From: Pelodera strongyloides
Lineage: Eukaryota; Nematoda; Chromadorea; Rhabditida; Rhabditidae
Direction of reading: 5' to 3'
NCBI GenBank assembly: GCA_036852015.1
Contig: JAANDG010000020.1
Span: 434,001-498,000, forward strand
Length of the DNA: 64,000 nucleotides
Shown here: positions 12,666-25,629 of the stretch, piece by piece
Numbering within the stretch: position 1 is the first letter of the stretch
Layout of the letters: each line of letters starts with the position of its first letter
Notes under the pieces: generated by a model
The model's input: only the letters and a program-made list of their open reading frames with translations
Databases searched by the model: none
What the model was told of the DNA's origin: nothing
Position numbers and translations under genes: made by a program

Positions 12666-12760
12666 AGTAATAATATAATAATAATAATTTATTGACACAT
12701 TATATAAAGTATATAAAAGTGTGCATCATGTAAAATGATGATGTGAAGGTTGACAAAGTA
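12666..12760 (+). repeat. Dispersed repeat with TTGACACATTAT / ATGATGATG landmarks
   Basis: Runs of AATAATAAT are followed by TTGACACATTAT, GTGTGCATCAT and AAAATGATGATG. The same series occurs at about 50270-50335. Weaker versions (GTGCATCA then AATGATGA) lie near 55690-55730 and 51660-51710. Probably the 3' end of a retroelement family. Confidence 0.6.
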
Positions 12761-12774
12761 TATAAGTGTGCACC

Positions 12775-12885
12775 ATCGGCACCTGGTCACCAAATACTCT
12801 CTGTATTGCTAGATCGTTTTTTTTTTCTGTGGAAACCGTTTTCTGACCAGTTACCGACGGTTTTTTTGTGGTCTCAGTGAATTCT
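12775..12885. repeat. TGGTGACC-type dispersed repeat, degenerate copy 3
   Basis: GGTCACCAAAT, a poly-T run, GTGGAAACCGTTTTCTGACC and CGACGGTTTTTTTGTGG follow the order seen in the copies at 942 and 4687. The core TGGTGACC units are mostly mutated. Confidence 0.5.
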
Positions 12886-13301
12886 CTTATGTGAGACGCT
12901 AATAAATCCTGAAAATGCAGCGATATCTCCCAGAGAACGGTCCGAGAAAAGTGCGGCAAATGTGCATAATATATCACAATTGTTCGGCCATTAATTTAGA
13001 ACAACGGTCAACTACCCACTCTTTAGAATGTTGCAATTTCTTTGTGAAAACACGACCGAGGCGGCTTTTGTGACCCATAGAATCCCACAAAAAAGCAACA
13101 TTCTACTTTCAAGGTGATATGTGATCTTGGATCAAGCACATCCTTACAATTCACTATATGTATAACATTTGCAGCGGAAGCAAATGAGCACGCAATATAA
13201 TGCATGATACGCACAGCAAAATCGTCTTGCAACATTCATTTTCGATGTAGAGTCGGTTCTTGGGGAAACTAACGCGTACCAACTAGAAATTACCAAGTCC
13301 T

Positions 13302-13698
13302 TTAAAGGGACAGGCCCATCAAAATAAACCTATATTTATGATACGTTCATAATGACTATCAAGCATTTTTATTACAATATATACAAACTAAATTTCACCA
13401 TTATTCGCCCTAGACAACTTTTTTCCAATGCGCTCCACGCATATGTATACCATAAAACTGCAGATTTCAAAGCTATATATGCAAATTTTAATCGCATTAT
13501 AATTTCACGATAAATTTGCATTGACGACAAGGATATTTGCGGCTTTACGGTATACATTTGATCTGAGCGCATCGGAAAAATGTTTCCCATGACAAATAAA
13601 TGTGAAATTTAGTTTGCATATATTGTAATAAAAATGCTTGATAGTCACTATGGACGTATCGTAAATATAGGTTTACTTTGATGGGCCTGTCCCTTTAA
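13302..13698. mobile_element. TTAA-bounded foldback element, family F5
   Basis: The left end, TTAAAGGGACAGGCCCATCA, is mirrored by the right end, TGATGGGCCTGTCCCTTTAA. The pairing continues for about 100 bases with a few mismatches (CTATATTTATGATACG, CAAGCATTTTTATTAC and beyond). It is 397 bp and non-coding. Its right TTAA is also the left TTAA of the F1 element that follows. Confidence 0.9.
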
Positions 13699-13911
13699 AG
13701 CGAAATACCGGTCGGTTTTTGAAACGCATCGAGTACACACAGTACACCAGCATTCTTTTGCAGCTCATGCACTAGCGAGCGCGCAACCTAAAAAGCCATG
13801 GTTACATAAATCAGAATAAAAAAATGGAGCTAAATTCGAGTAACTTGGCATAAATACAATAATTCAATTGTCCGCAATGCGTTTCAAAAACCGGACGTTA
13901 TCTTGCTTTAA
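13695..13911. mobile_element. TTAA-bounded MITE, family F1, copy c
   Basis: Begins at the TTAA shared with the preceding element, then AAAGCGAAATACCGG, TCGGTTTTTGAAACGCATC. It ends GCGTTTCAAAAACCGG..TTGCTTTAA. At 217 bp it is somewhat longer than its relatives, and its right end has diverged. Confidence 0.85.
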
Positions 13912-15148
13912 CCTTGTAAGATCTATATGATGTGATTTCAATTTTAAGTGTGCATTTCTTTCGACGGGATAACACATGCTTTTCCCCTTTCTCAAGGTGG
14001 CAATTTCCCATATTTCCTCTCTATTCTGTGTACATAACTATGGCAGATTTGTCATTTTGGCACTAGAAATTCACACATTCAAAACAAGTGTTTTGGATTA
14101 GATATCCAGCAATTTAGGATTTTTATTTCTTCAAGTCATGTTTTATATCCAGCAAACAATTTTTTTTTCATGAATACATTTAATAGTTGATTAGGTCCGT
14201 CGTCGGCATAATAGAGGATTTATAAGAACTTTCTAAAAAAAAGTGCATACAAAATAACAAGAAAATTAGAATATCTCTTCGTGTATAAAAGGAGACAACA
14301 CTTTTCATGTATAATACTTATCACATCTGCTTGAAACGTAGAAACAGAGCGTACGGTAGCTCTATTTCCTCATACTTATAGAAAGTAAAAGTGCTCATGA
14401 ACGGCCACGGGGCACTTTCCACGGGGAAGGAAGTTCCTCTACAAGGTAACTGTATAGGATGCTACATTAGACGCAATCAAGATATTCCCACATTAACCTG
14501 GCGCTAACCACCCGATTATAGCCACATAAATAGGTATCAAGTTGGTAATATAAACCGCTGGGTATATGCATATTGACCTCTCTTACCGGAGGTCATTGGT
14601 AGTGTTGCTACCTTCCGTTTTTTTTTATTACAATTTACCCAAAATTCAATTAAAACTAGCTCTTATGGATCTACTTGTCTTGACTATTATTTAGTTTAAA
14701 AGGTAAACCTGTTTATAATAAAATTCACCTTCTTACTAACCCTTTCTTCACTACCAACTTACCAACGACAGATACCATTTCGATTCATGGTGCCAGTTGT
14801 TGCCCGCTTCCTTGTCCGGCACTGGTACACTGGTTGATTGCCGGTTAGGGTAGCTCTGGGGTAGGGATCCGCTCTAATTCTATTGTCTAAATGTTGGTGC
14901 CTGAACATTATACCCTTGTTTGGGTTTGACTCAATAACAATAACAAGCCAGTGGATTCAACACAGCTGTTGTGTATGAATCCTAAATATGTTTGCTTAAA
15001 TTAAAGCAATCTAATACTTTAATCTTACATTTATTGAATATTAACATAGTAATATATTACTCGCTTACTGGTTTACTATTCTCAAATGCTAACTTGTATA
15101 CGGATGATAATATCTACTCCCTCTGTCCTTCTGTTTCTGACACATCCT

Positions 15149-15207
15149 CTCCACCTCTCTCTCTCTCTCTCTTTCTCTCTCTCTGTTCCTCTCTCTCTCT
15201 CTCTCTC
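15149..15207. repeat. CT-rich microsatellite
   Basis: CT dinucleotide tract broken by a few T and G substitutions. Confidence 0.85.
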
Positions 15208-15442
15208 TCCTTGTGTCACCATGTCACTTCATCTGTTCATTCAAGCGAAATGGTCACAACTGTAAGCAAAGAAAAGGATCACAAACAAGTCACTTATTAT
15301 ACTCTTTATTGGATTTCCATACTTATCCTTGGACCCCTTTTATATTAATTTCTGTCACATTCTCATGGTTTGTCAAGTCTGCCGATGCGACACATTTGCG
15401 ACTACTAAGACGAAAAAAAAGTATACATGACTATCTAAGAAG

Positions 15443-15599
15443 ATAAAGCAGCATGGCACGTGGTTTTCCAGTATTAAAAAAATGTATTTCCATTTATACC
15501 AACTACACATTTCCGGCACAGAAGGGTACACAATTTGCATATCGGAAGACAGTTGCCCATCATATATGCATCTCAAAGCCACGTGTCATTCCGCTTTAA
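15443..15599. mobile_element. MITE family F4, copy b (left end decayed)
   Basis: The right end, CCACGTGTCATTCCGCTTTAA, mirrors a decayed left end, ATAAAGCAGCATGGCACGTGG, which has lost the first T of TTAA. The interior has lengths and motifs like the element at 8361. Confidence 0.7.
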
Positions 15600-17237
15600 A
15601 ACAATATGTTATACCGTGCTGTACTCTTTTTGTTACAGTTAGTAGTGGTAAACCAGGATAGTCTAATGCCTTGTACCACTTAAAACGTCCTCAGTCGGTA
15701 GCGTTTTTGTACCGCTGTGCGGTGATAAATTTGCCGCGTTTGGGTTAGGCTCAGGCCAATAAATCGTAGCACATTATAAGACATCGGGCGGTACGTTTTG
15801 AGACCTACCATGACCCGCCCGTAAAGTAACGGTAACTTAGCTGAATTGAATTGCTATGGGCAAAGGTTTTATACCTTATGGTTAGAAATGTGTATACACA
15901 CAGTAACATAAACATACGTCTACTGTTAACATACGTGCTTTTTTATCTACAGTTTTGTTTAGACTTCTTAAACGAATCAGTACAGCTCCCAAAACTAGTA
16001 ATAAGTACTTAATAAGTTGCAAGTTCTAGTGTTATAAGGTCTTTGTCTTTTGATAGCATGGCCTTCAAAAGGGCTTAGCCATTTACCAGCCAGCCCAGCA
16101 CCTAGTTTAGTCAGTGGGCTGCAGGCTAGCCATTAGTGTGAGAGCCTGCGAAAACTCTCCCATAAGACGTGTGCTAATCTGCCTTCAAGGTGAGCTATGT
16201 GCGAGGTGTTGATCTTTTATTATATTTACAAACATTGTGATGAAGTTTCCTACGTTACATGCTTTTATTTCTTACTGTATTTTCTACTTTTCTTATTTAT
16301 GCTTCCACTTACTTATTTCCAATCTTTGTTTAATCACAATGCTCTCAACTTTACTTATTAGCTTTGATTTTTTATTTACTTTATGCAGTTTTTCTAATGA
16401 TGGCGGCCTTCCCATATTAGTTTTACTTCGTCGTCTCTAACTTCATAAAATGACATTTCTTTTGGTTTTTACCAAAGAAGACGTAACGCAAATCTGTCAT
16501 GTTTGGTAACGAATGACACGATAAACGGTTCCGAAAAATAGTTGAAAATCTTTAACAATAGGCGGATTATTGGCGGTAGAATACTTGGGAAATCCATGAA
16601 GGTCGACAAATTTGGAAAATTACAGTACTTTATAACTATCGTATTAAATATTAACTTTGCGAGAAATATGTTGTTGGAAACTTCAGTTTCCATGCATTAT
16701 ATACAAATTGTGTTCCATTTTGCGTCGAGAAGGGCACAGACATTCGTAAATGAACTTCAGTTGCACAACGTTTGAGAACCACCTATCATATCGCTTTAAG
16801 GAACATATGATGATAACGATTAACCGCTTAGCCCTTACAGTCTCTGGCAGACTCTGACATCTAGAATACCTCGATAATGACCTCTGATAATACGACTTAA
16901 TAAGCGGTCTGGGTGTACCAACTTCCACCTTGGTACGTAATAATTACCCTATAATCTACCCTTTATGTTGAGTGTTATGTTGATATCATGGAGGGTACTG
17001 TTCACCACTTATTATACTACTCGCAACTCGCTTACTGGCTTACTTCTTCTTATACTATATACTACTTTCTCTTCATCATTTCCTTCTCATGCACATCCTG
17101 TGGTGTTATTTAATAAATAAATAAGTAAACTAATTCACAAAGTTTTCATAAAGGAAATTTATATCAAGAATGCTCAGCGTGCGTTACCTTTATTTAGTAC
17201 TAACGAGCCCTTAACTGTACAATAAACAAGTGTCTCC

Positions 17238-17310
17238 TTGAAATGGTATGACACGTGGTTTGTGAAATGTAAGCTCGGCTTCATTCCCACCACGTGTCAT
17301 TCCGCTTTAT
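17238..17310. mobile_element. MITE family F4, copy c (73-bp minimal form)
   Basis: TTGAAATGGTATGACACGTGG on the left and CCACGTGTCATTCCGCTTTAT on the right flank only about 30 bases. Both TTAA ends are mutated. It shows that the family can shrink to little more than its termini. Confidence 0.65.
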
Positions 17311-20300
17311 TACCATTTAAATTGCTTGTTGCACAATTAATCGTTCATGCTCGTGTACTGTACTTGACTCGATCCTACTGTAGCTAATAACCAAATAATT
17401 AATTCTCATACATTCTTACGGTAATTGATAAACCAGGACCGGCTTAGTGTAATTTAATTGCCTTTTTAGTTTCTTGCCCTTGCTGAGAGAACATGACATT
17501 TTTTATTGTTTTATTCTGATTGCGAAAAGAGAGACAGACACTGTGCTTAAAATTAGTTATCGTTTGCTTCGCATGCAAATTGCATAATTGGATTTGCATC
17601 TCACTAATTGTTCCCGCTTTAAAACGACCATGAAATGGCTACGGTAGTTTAGTAGCTGTTTATAGACGAAGTGTTTTCTATCAACGCTAGTTTTTACATT
17701 ACATTCAGTAAATACATGTTTTTTTGGTAACCAGACATTCTTTAGCAAATGTAAAAACTATTATTTCTACGTAATAATGTCCTACTAGCACGACAACTAT
17801 TATATCCTATAATTAGCACCCAATTTTCGTATAACCCACGGATGTTATGTGCACTGAGGCGTGCGGTATTTTGGGTTCAAGACAGCTTAGAGGCTAGGGT
17901 TAGGTATAGGCTGGGGAAGTATAGGTCCCTAGCTAGGGTATCATATATTTTATTTTACTAGTATGTAGTTTCTCCATACCCTAAAGGTACTGTGGTATTT
18001 CTTTAGCGCCCCTGCCTGTTATAAAGTATGTTTCAGCTTGAAGCGTCAAAGAATTGCAGATTTTCGAAGAGAACATACATTTTAATAATCTATGCGCGTT
18101 GTTTTATGTCAATACTCTTCCTTATTCTTAAAATATCACTTGTGAGCTCTGCAGAGCTCTACCGTAGCCTTTTTTTGACATAATTCCCACACACAAGCTT
18201 TGGACTAACCGGAGATAATCTAAGGTCTTGGACAAATTGGCTAATGATCAATTACGTTTATTGCATCATCCTGTGCTCAGTGATCCAAATAACACGCACT
18301 ATGTAACTATGTTGGTTATTCTCTGCGTTCCTGCCTGCCAACGATACGATACTACTTACATACGAATCAGCACGAGGAGCCTTCCTGCGCTAATAGCTTG
18401 GGCCAACAAGTTATGCTTTTTTTGAAGTGACCATCAATATTTACTATATTTATTTGCTAAAGGCCTGTCCTGTATGTACCAAAGCAGTTCTAACAAATCT
18501 GGTGAAACCGCGCCCCTTTCTTCGCCCCGCCCATTCTTACAGGATCCCGGGTAGGCGTGGCTTATTCTCGCTTAGGAACTCAAGTGCTTGTAGATATACT
18601 GATTTACACATGAGTAGTTTAAGATTATAAATTTATTTGATAGAGATAATTATTATTGATAACGATAACTACCCTTGTTTCCGAAAGCATGGTGATGGGA
18701 TTTCCAAGTATCCCAAAAAATTTGCATGATTCTGTCAATATCGTATTTTTGCACGAGACCTGCATTGCATATCCAATATGACAAATTAAAACTGTAAATT
18801 TTCACCATACTTGGAAACTCTATTATCGATTTCTGTATTTTTCATCTTTTTTTGGCGCAAACTTATGAAAGTAGGAGTAGGGTGCATAATTTGAGTATTT
18901 TCAACTGAATGAATGTATAACCGCTACTTTATATTAATTATTATACTGTACTTTTATACAAATAATTTTTTCATGTTTTTTTTGTTTTCATTACATTGCA
19001 GTTGTTTATTTGGTATAAATCTTCATCAGTATATATGTTCAATTGTTCAATAAATAATATTTTTTTCTCATCACTCGTACGTGACGTGGGAACATAACAC
19101 CATTCCATGTACTCATTTGCATTTTCTTGATTCACAAATGTATCTCAAATATTTCAGAAACTATCCAATTTTTTCTTCCATTTCTCTATATTTTGAACAT
19201 ATTTTAGTCTACATCTTTCCTTATTTTAATGATATAATTGAATTCCTTTATGAATAACTTTATTATTATTTATTTGCTTGATTGCTTTTTGATACTAGTC
19301 TTGAACTCTGTATTTCCACTTTCATTTTATTCAAGAGTACAAAAGATTCCTTTTTACGTTTCTTTTACCAGTTCGAATGCCAGACATAACCACTTTTTTG
19401 ACAGCATTCCTAAACAGAGAGTAAAACATTAATGCTACCTCTACCTAACCCCCTTTCTAAACTTGACAAAGCAAAGGCACAGTAGTTAGTTTTTTTTTTT
19501 GTTAACCCATTTATTTCTAAGCTGCAGTTTGTATACAGTATACTATGTATGTATAACAACTCTATAATACCGTAGTCCATACTCACAACTCACAACCTTG
19601 CTAAAAAAACAGAAGCGAAAACTATAAACAAGTTGTAAAACCTAGTGAGAAAAACTATCAAATTGTTGCTAAAACAGCCTTATCTCAAGTAAAAGAGACA
19701 TTTTGCTTTGGATTTTTTTCTTATATTTTAGTATAACATATAGGGAAAATTGATTTGGGTCTGAAATTGCTCTTGTTATATTAAATGCATGCATTTTCTG
19801 TACTATATCAAAAGCAACGCCGGCCATTTTTCGATGTTTTTGCGCTCACAAAAGCGGAGTGTTATTGTTATGTTATTGGAATAACAGGGTTTTTATTGAA
19901 TCACACCATCTGTGTATAAATTTCATTGTTTATTACCTTTATTGTATGGCAATTTAAATTAAACTAGTTGGATTTTTATAACGGTTATAGTTAAATAATC
20001 TGTCTGTATACACTATAGCAGTTGACCGTACGCAAGTGCTTGCATTATTTTATGTGAAAGTTAGGTGTAGGAAATTAATTTACTTATTTATTGATTTCAC
20101 AAAAAAAAAGAAATTTAAACTCTCTGTTCCAAGATATGGTCTAATGTAGGTTGTACTAAACATCTGCTCTACCAGCTTTCTTTTGTGCGATGAAAAATGG
20201 TGATTTAGAACAAAATCGCGCATTGATTTTGACCCTTTCTATATTGGCACTTGTTCTTTTATTGCGGCTAGAATGCAACATATCTTGTGCAATTTATTGT

Positions 20301-20398
20301 GGGCGGTACGGCGCATGGCTAAATATGTAGGAGCTCTTACTATTTACTATTTACATTTTTAAATGAAAATACTTTCTGTGCGTGTTGCACATAATGTT

Positions 20399-20569
20399 TT
20401 AAAGCGAAATGCTAGCCCCTTTGGAAAATTTGCATATGATAAGCAAATCCTATGTATCCTATGCTAATTTTGTACGATCGTCCACGGCAATCGTACAAAA
20501 TTAGCATAGGATACATAGGATTTGCTTATCATATGCAAATTTTCCAAAGGGGCTAGCATTTCGCTTTAA
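20399..20569. mobile_element. 171-bp near-perfect palindrome bounded by TTAA, family F3
   Basis: Arms 20399-20478 and 20490-20569 are each 80 bp and appear exactly complementary, around an 11-base loop. The ends read TTAAAGCGAAATGCTAGCCC and its mirror. It shares TTAAAGCGAAAT with family F1 but then diverges. The lack of mismatches implies a very recent insertion or gene conversion between arms. No coding capacity. Confidence 0.95.
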
Positions 20570-22726
20570 ATTATCGTGATTTTTTTGTGGAAACATCAAC
20601 ACTCAAATTGAAAACTAAGAACTATACTACTATGCATTAAGCCAGAATCCATATGTTTCTGTATCTGGTTTTTGTCGACATGTTCGTATTATATAGGTAC
20701 CAATTTATAACAAGATGTACCAATTTAGACTGTCTTTGACCGCGCTCTCTCTCGACTTCTGTCTGTACCATTTTCTTTTGTACCCTTTTCTATTGCCACC
20801 CTTCAATTAACCGGTTCAAATATGGTATGTACCAATTTGAGAACACGGGTCAATCTTGCTAGAACTAATTATCGACAAGCGGAATATGGGTAAAATGTAT
20901 TTATTTTTATTTTTTTTTTTGTATCTATTCTTTACTGCATGATTCTTATTTTATAATTTTTCATATCTTATAATTGACACTCTAAAAATGTTTTATTTTA
21001 CTCTAAAACTAAAACTCACGTATTAGTAAATGCCCTCAAAATTTGAATATGACTGTTACACATATACAAAAGCATCGCTATAGTGTCAAGGGCCAACACC
21101 CTCGGTGGTAGATTCTGAAGTACCATTCACGCCATTTCTAGGGTACAATACAAGTACCCACTGGTTGATTATGACCCTATTCATTAAGGACATTAAGAGC
21201 ATTAAGGGTACATTTCTACCTACTCATTAGCAAAAAAAATTGTGCTTTTTTGAATTGTTAGTTTGTTGTACTCTTGTTGGATTGCTCTCAATTATTTCCT
21301 TTTTTTGATAGTTTCTCTCACAATTACAAATGAAAATCATCTTTTTTTTCTATGCTATTTACATTACTATTTCGCGACCAAAATGCTTTTTTATTTTATT
21401 TTTATTTCATTTATTTCAGGCTTGCGGCTTGGAACACATGCGTGTTCATATGCATATCCAGCGTATTCATATCAGGCAAGATATATGTAAAAAACTCTGT
21501 CCTACTACTAGACTCCTTTATCTCACGTCTAGTATCCGTGCAATCTAATTTGCGTCTAGCTAAACAGATACTAAAGGAGTACTAAAGCGTTACTTTTTGA
21601 AAGGGCACGGAAGATTATGCGAACATCACCGTTATTTCTATGTTCCTCGCTAAAATATTTTAATTTCTTTTATTACAATCTTCCATATGTCCGATATCAA
21701 CGTTCTACTTGTAAAGATTTTAAACAATATATTGAGATGTATTACTATTACCAGCTCCCTTGTTGACCATCATAAGACCATAGTGAGCTTTCTCCCCAAG
21801 GGAGATTTTCATTTGGGGACTTGGCACATTGTGCCCTCGATGTCTCAAAAAGACCTCAAACAGAAATATTATCATGCATTTTATATCCCCTTCAGAAAAC
21901 TTTTCACAGAGCATTTTTCTCAAAAAACGCTTCACAAATCCCATGAATATCTTTAGAGATCGCATTTATTTTTCGATTTCGTTTTCCAAATATAATGCAC
22001 CTGTCTTCTTGTACTATAGTCTTGCAAAACTCGTTTTTCGTCTCGTGATGCTTTAATATTTAGATTTAATCTAAAAAAAATGTTATTTTTGGGTTGGTTT
22101 AGCTTCTCTCCTACTTTAGTATTCCATTATACTAATTAAATCCTGCAGGTGCTAAAGTCTTATAAAAAAGGGAAACTTTCGCCTTATATTTCTACTAACA
22201 ATAAGTTTACTTTAGTATGAGTCTTGCAATAGTCTTTTGAAAAAAGCCAGAAGTGTTTAGTAAGAATAGTGCGATAATTTGTCTCAAGCTTTTCGCAGTT
22301 CTTTTGTTCGATTCAAAGCGCCCATTGTTTTACTCTACTAAAACTGACAACTAACAAGTTCCGTAAAATGCTTTTGAATTGCCAAAAGTGTACTTATTTC
22401 CCCACAAAAATGTATCTGAAATTTGCGTTTACACTATATTTTATTATTTTAGTACGAGTCAATATGTCAATGATCAGTTTTTTTTGCTCATTTAAAGTAC
22501 AATAACGTTCCCTCATTTTGTATAATGAACCCATTAACTGTATTAACCACCCGACGCTTACCTACGGTAGTAAGTTTAGCTATGTCGGTGCGTAATTTAA
22601 GACCCTAGCTTCCTGAGGTTAAACCATTATGACGCAATGGTCCACATTTGAACGTAACCCTAAAACAATGACACCTTATAGTTAGTATTGCCTTTAGTTA
22701 TCCTTATTTGAAAAGTATCCTTCAAA

Positions 22727-22832
22727 CTCTGACACATACACACACACTCACACACTCACACACACACTCACACTCTCACACTCACACACTCACACGCTCA
22801 CACACTCACACACACACACACTCACACACACC
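22727..22832. repeat. CA microsatellite
   Basis: CA repeats interspersed with CT units (CACACTCACA pattern) over about 105 bases. Confidence 0.9.
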
Positions 22833-23422
22833 CAAGTGGTTTCTATTCATCAACTATTTTGGCTTAGGCGGCTACTATTTCAACCATATCGGTATCTCGA
22901 AAGACATCATTTTATTCTTTTATGGCCTCAAAGATCTAAGGCCATATAGGGTTCATGCTGTGTGGTCAACTGTAAAAAGAGCTCGTTAAGGAAGTGTCTT
23001 AGAATGGGTTTTATTGGCGTTCTCATGGCATTGGAACACCTGCCAGCCGGGCTACTGCAAATCTATGCCTAAAATTGTAATTTTCATTGTTTCGCAAGCC
23101 GGGATTGATATATCCAGACATTATGTCAAAGTCAAGTTCCCTGTAATTGTAATAAGAACTATACAAAAATGTACATGAACTGAAAGTCAAAAGAAAAGTA
23201 TGGCCCATATATCAATATGGGACCCCGTTTCGACCTATCTATTATGTTAATTATAAATTATATATTATGTTAATTAGTGTACTTTTCTAGTTTAGCCCCA
23301 TCAGTTCTATAATAATCTTCTAGGGCATTCAATACGGGCAGAAGCAGAATATGGTTGAAACTGAAACCTCTGCTAATAAAAGGATCACGAGACTTAGCTA
23401 CATAATGATTACTGATTTAATA

Positions 23423-23574
23423 TTAAAGCAGTATTGTACCTACTTTGGGAAATTTGCATCCTGTCTATCGAATGTTAATTTGCTGCGGGAAGCTTGCCGG
23501 ACGGGCACCAAATTTGCATGGGATGCATCGGTATCATATGCAAATTTCCCAAAGTAGGTACAATACGGCTTTAA
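23423..23574. mobile_element. TTAA-bounded MITE, family F6
   Basis: The left end, TTAAAGCAGTATTGTACCTA, is mirrored by TAGGTACAATACGGCTTTAA on the right. The inverted repeats continue through CTTTGGGAAATTTGCAT. It is 152 bp and non-coding. Confidence 0.85.
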
Positions 23575-24685
23575 TTAGTTATACGGTACGATACATGTGT
23601 AACCTCAAGGTGTTCTTAGTCCCCTCAGGGAAGCTTCACCCAACTATTTTATGCGTTCTCCGCTTTTCTTCCGCAAACGCAAACATATATCTAAACCGGC
23701 CCATTCCCTCTAAATTAATGCTCTTTGTAATGGAATGAAGAAGCGCTGTTAAGTTTGAGCACACTAAGATTTAGTGTTTTCTTACTGTCGTAAGACAATT
23801 TCTCTATTTATGTCTTTCCTCAGGGTTAGCTGGGGTGCACCAAGCTCCAGGGTTGTAATAATATTGATAAAACTATGTTATGATTATTCTTTTGCCTTAT
23901 TTGCTAATTAAAACGCCACTATAAGCACTACACATCAAATAAAACATCAAACAAATTTGAAAAATACACTGGACAAGATCACTTTCCCTGCACGCGTGAG
24001 GAGCAATTCCCTAATTCCGTATGCAAATTTCGACCGCCTGATATTGTATGCAAATATGTTTGTTTGATAAGTGGACCAAGTCCTTCGAGATGGCCCACTC
24101 ACGAGCATGAGATGAGAATTGGGAGAAACCATTTGCAAAACACTCCAAGATACATTTAGGAAACATTTAGGATAGAATTAGGATACATCTAGTATGCATT
24201 TGACAATTGGGATACAACTAGTATGCATTTGAGACATACCCCGATGATATAGTCGTAGGATCATTTTCATTTTGTACAAAGATGTACAACACACTGAACA
24301 TATAGAATAGATTCAGTATATAGAATACACCTGACGGATATTGATTGTAATTAGGATGAAACACTTTAAAAATATCAGCGAAAATTTCGCTTTTGGTGAT
24401 GTCTTTATAATTTGTAAACCTTTAAATTATTATTTTATTTATATTTATCCAAAAAATCTTTATACTATATTCTCTCAAAAGCACGATTCGTTCTATTTTC
24501 CTCTTTTCCACTACTTTATCTGCATGAAATCTGGCTAATGAATTCACTGAGCGAATGTTTTTCGCAGCCTAATTAGAGGCGCCTTTCTTCCTTTTTTACA
24601 CCTTTTTATGTTGAATATATGTAAATTAGGAACCCGAAGACCTGGATTTAGATGTATACACAATAGCCTTGTTTATATTTCCTTA

Positions 24686-24861
24686 TTAAAGCAGTATAAC
24701 AGGAGGTTTCTGAAATGAATCCTGGACTACTGCATTCCCATATATTAAACATGTAATCTCCGCCCTTGCGGCTCACAATCAGGCGAATTGCTCACAACAC
24801 AACACATTGGAATGCAGTTGGGCCACATACTCTTCACAAACCGTCTGTTATACCACTTTAA
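24686..24861. mobile_element. TTAA-bounded MITE, family F7
   Basis: TTAAAGCAGTATAACAGGAGG on the left and CTGTTATACCACTTTAA on the right. It is 176 bp. The internal CATTCCCATATA / GGAATGCAG pair also mirrors. Confidence 0.75.
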
Positions 24862-25214
24862 TATTCTTTTTATGTGATTGATCTGATTCCTGCTTCAGTC
24901 TACATTCCCGTAAGGTTTTTTTCTGACTCTATTTCAATCCCAAAAGCCCGATATCTCTCCGTGTGTCTTATTTGGTCAACAGAGCAGCCCATTTCTACGC
25001 CGAGCTGTCAGCTAAACATATAGTACATTAAATCATAGTTTGTAGTTTTGTATTTTATTATGTTTTGTTAAAAATATATGTATATATCATATATATTTGG
25101 GTTTGGTTATCTCTTCTTTTTCTGGAAAGCCTTGCCCTTTGCTTTTGTGACATATCCATGATTTCTACTACACTACTACTACGATTCTATAATCAAGTTT
25201 GGTACATTAGGGTC

Positions 25215-25252
25215 AGAAAGAGAGGAAGAGAGAGAGAGAGAGAGAGAGAGAG
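25215..25252. repeat. GA microsatellite
   Basis: GA dinucleotide run preceded by a less regular purine tract. Confidence 0.9.
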
Positions 25253-25570
25253 ATAAGGAGAGAAAAGGTGACATGGTTGATATAAACATTTGTTTTGTTG
25301 TTGGTTAGGGTATTTCAGGTTTTAGTGGATTAGTTTATTATCGTACTGTACTTGGGTGATGGTATCCGATTGATTTGAATTATCATTGATCAGACGGCTA
25401 TCGCCGCCTGAGGCGTCTTTCAAAGCCTAAAATGCAGGAACTTCAGTGAGCACACTTGTGTGAAACGTTTGCAACGTATCTTGAAAAATCATGAAATAAA
25501 ATTCGAATTTCACTTGCTCAAGACCGGGCTCCGGCGCTCCTTTTATAGCCTTTAGATATTCAAATTTTCG

Positions 25571-25629
25571 TTGCGTTCACAGACGGCTTCAAACAAAAAA
25601 GTAAACACTTCTCCTTTATATAATAAGAT
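25571..25629 (+). repeat. 59-bp dispersed repeat, copy 2
   Basis: Near-identical to 11039-11097 (two differences). The upstream sequence at 25385-25420 carries the GCCGCCTGAGGCGTCTTTC motif that also occurs at 30728 and, decayed, at 40938. Confidence 0.75.

Larger units (their letters stand above)
10369..13301. other. Intergenic stretch apart from a tRNA-like sequence
   Basis: No protein gene is seen. Contents: a tRNA-like sequence (10909-10986), a 59-bp repeat shared with 25571-25629 (at 11039), a repeat shared with about 50280-50335 (12666-12760), and a degenerate TGGTGACC-type repeat (12775-12885). Confidence 0.55.
13912..20398. other. Intergenic stretch, no gene seen
   Basis: No gene is supported. 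Contents: a CT microsatellite (15149-15207), family F4 elements at 15443-15599 and 17238-17310, and a lone F4-like right end (CATATCGCTTTAA) near 16798. The remainder is AT-rich sequence with frequent stops in all frames. Confidence 0.55.
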
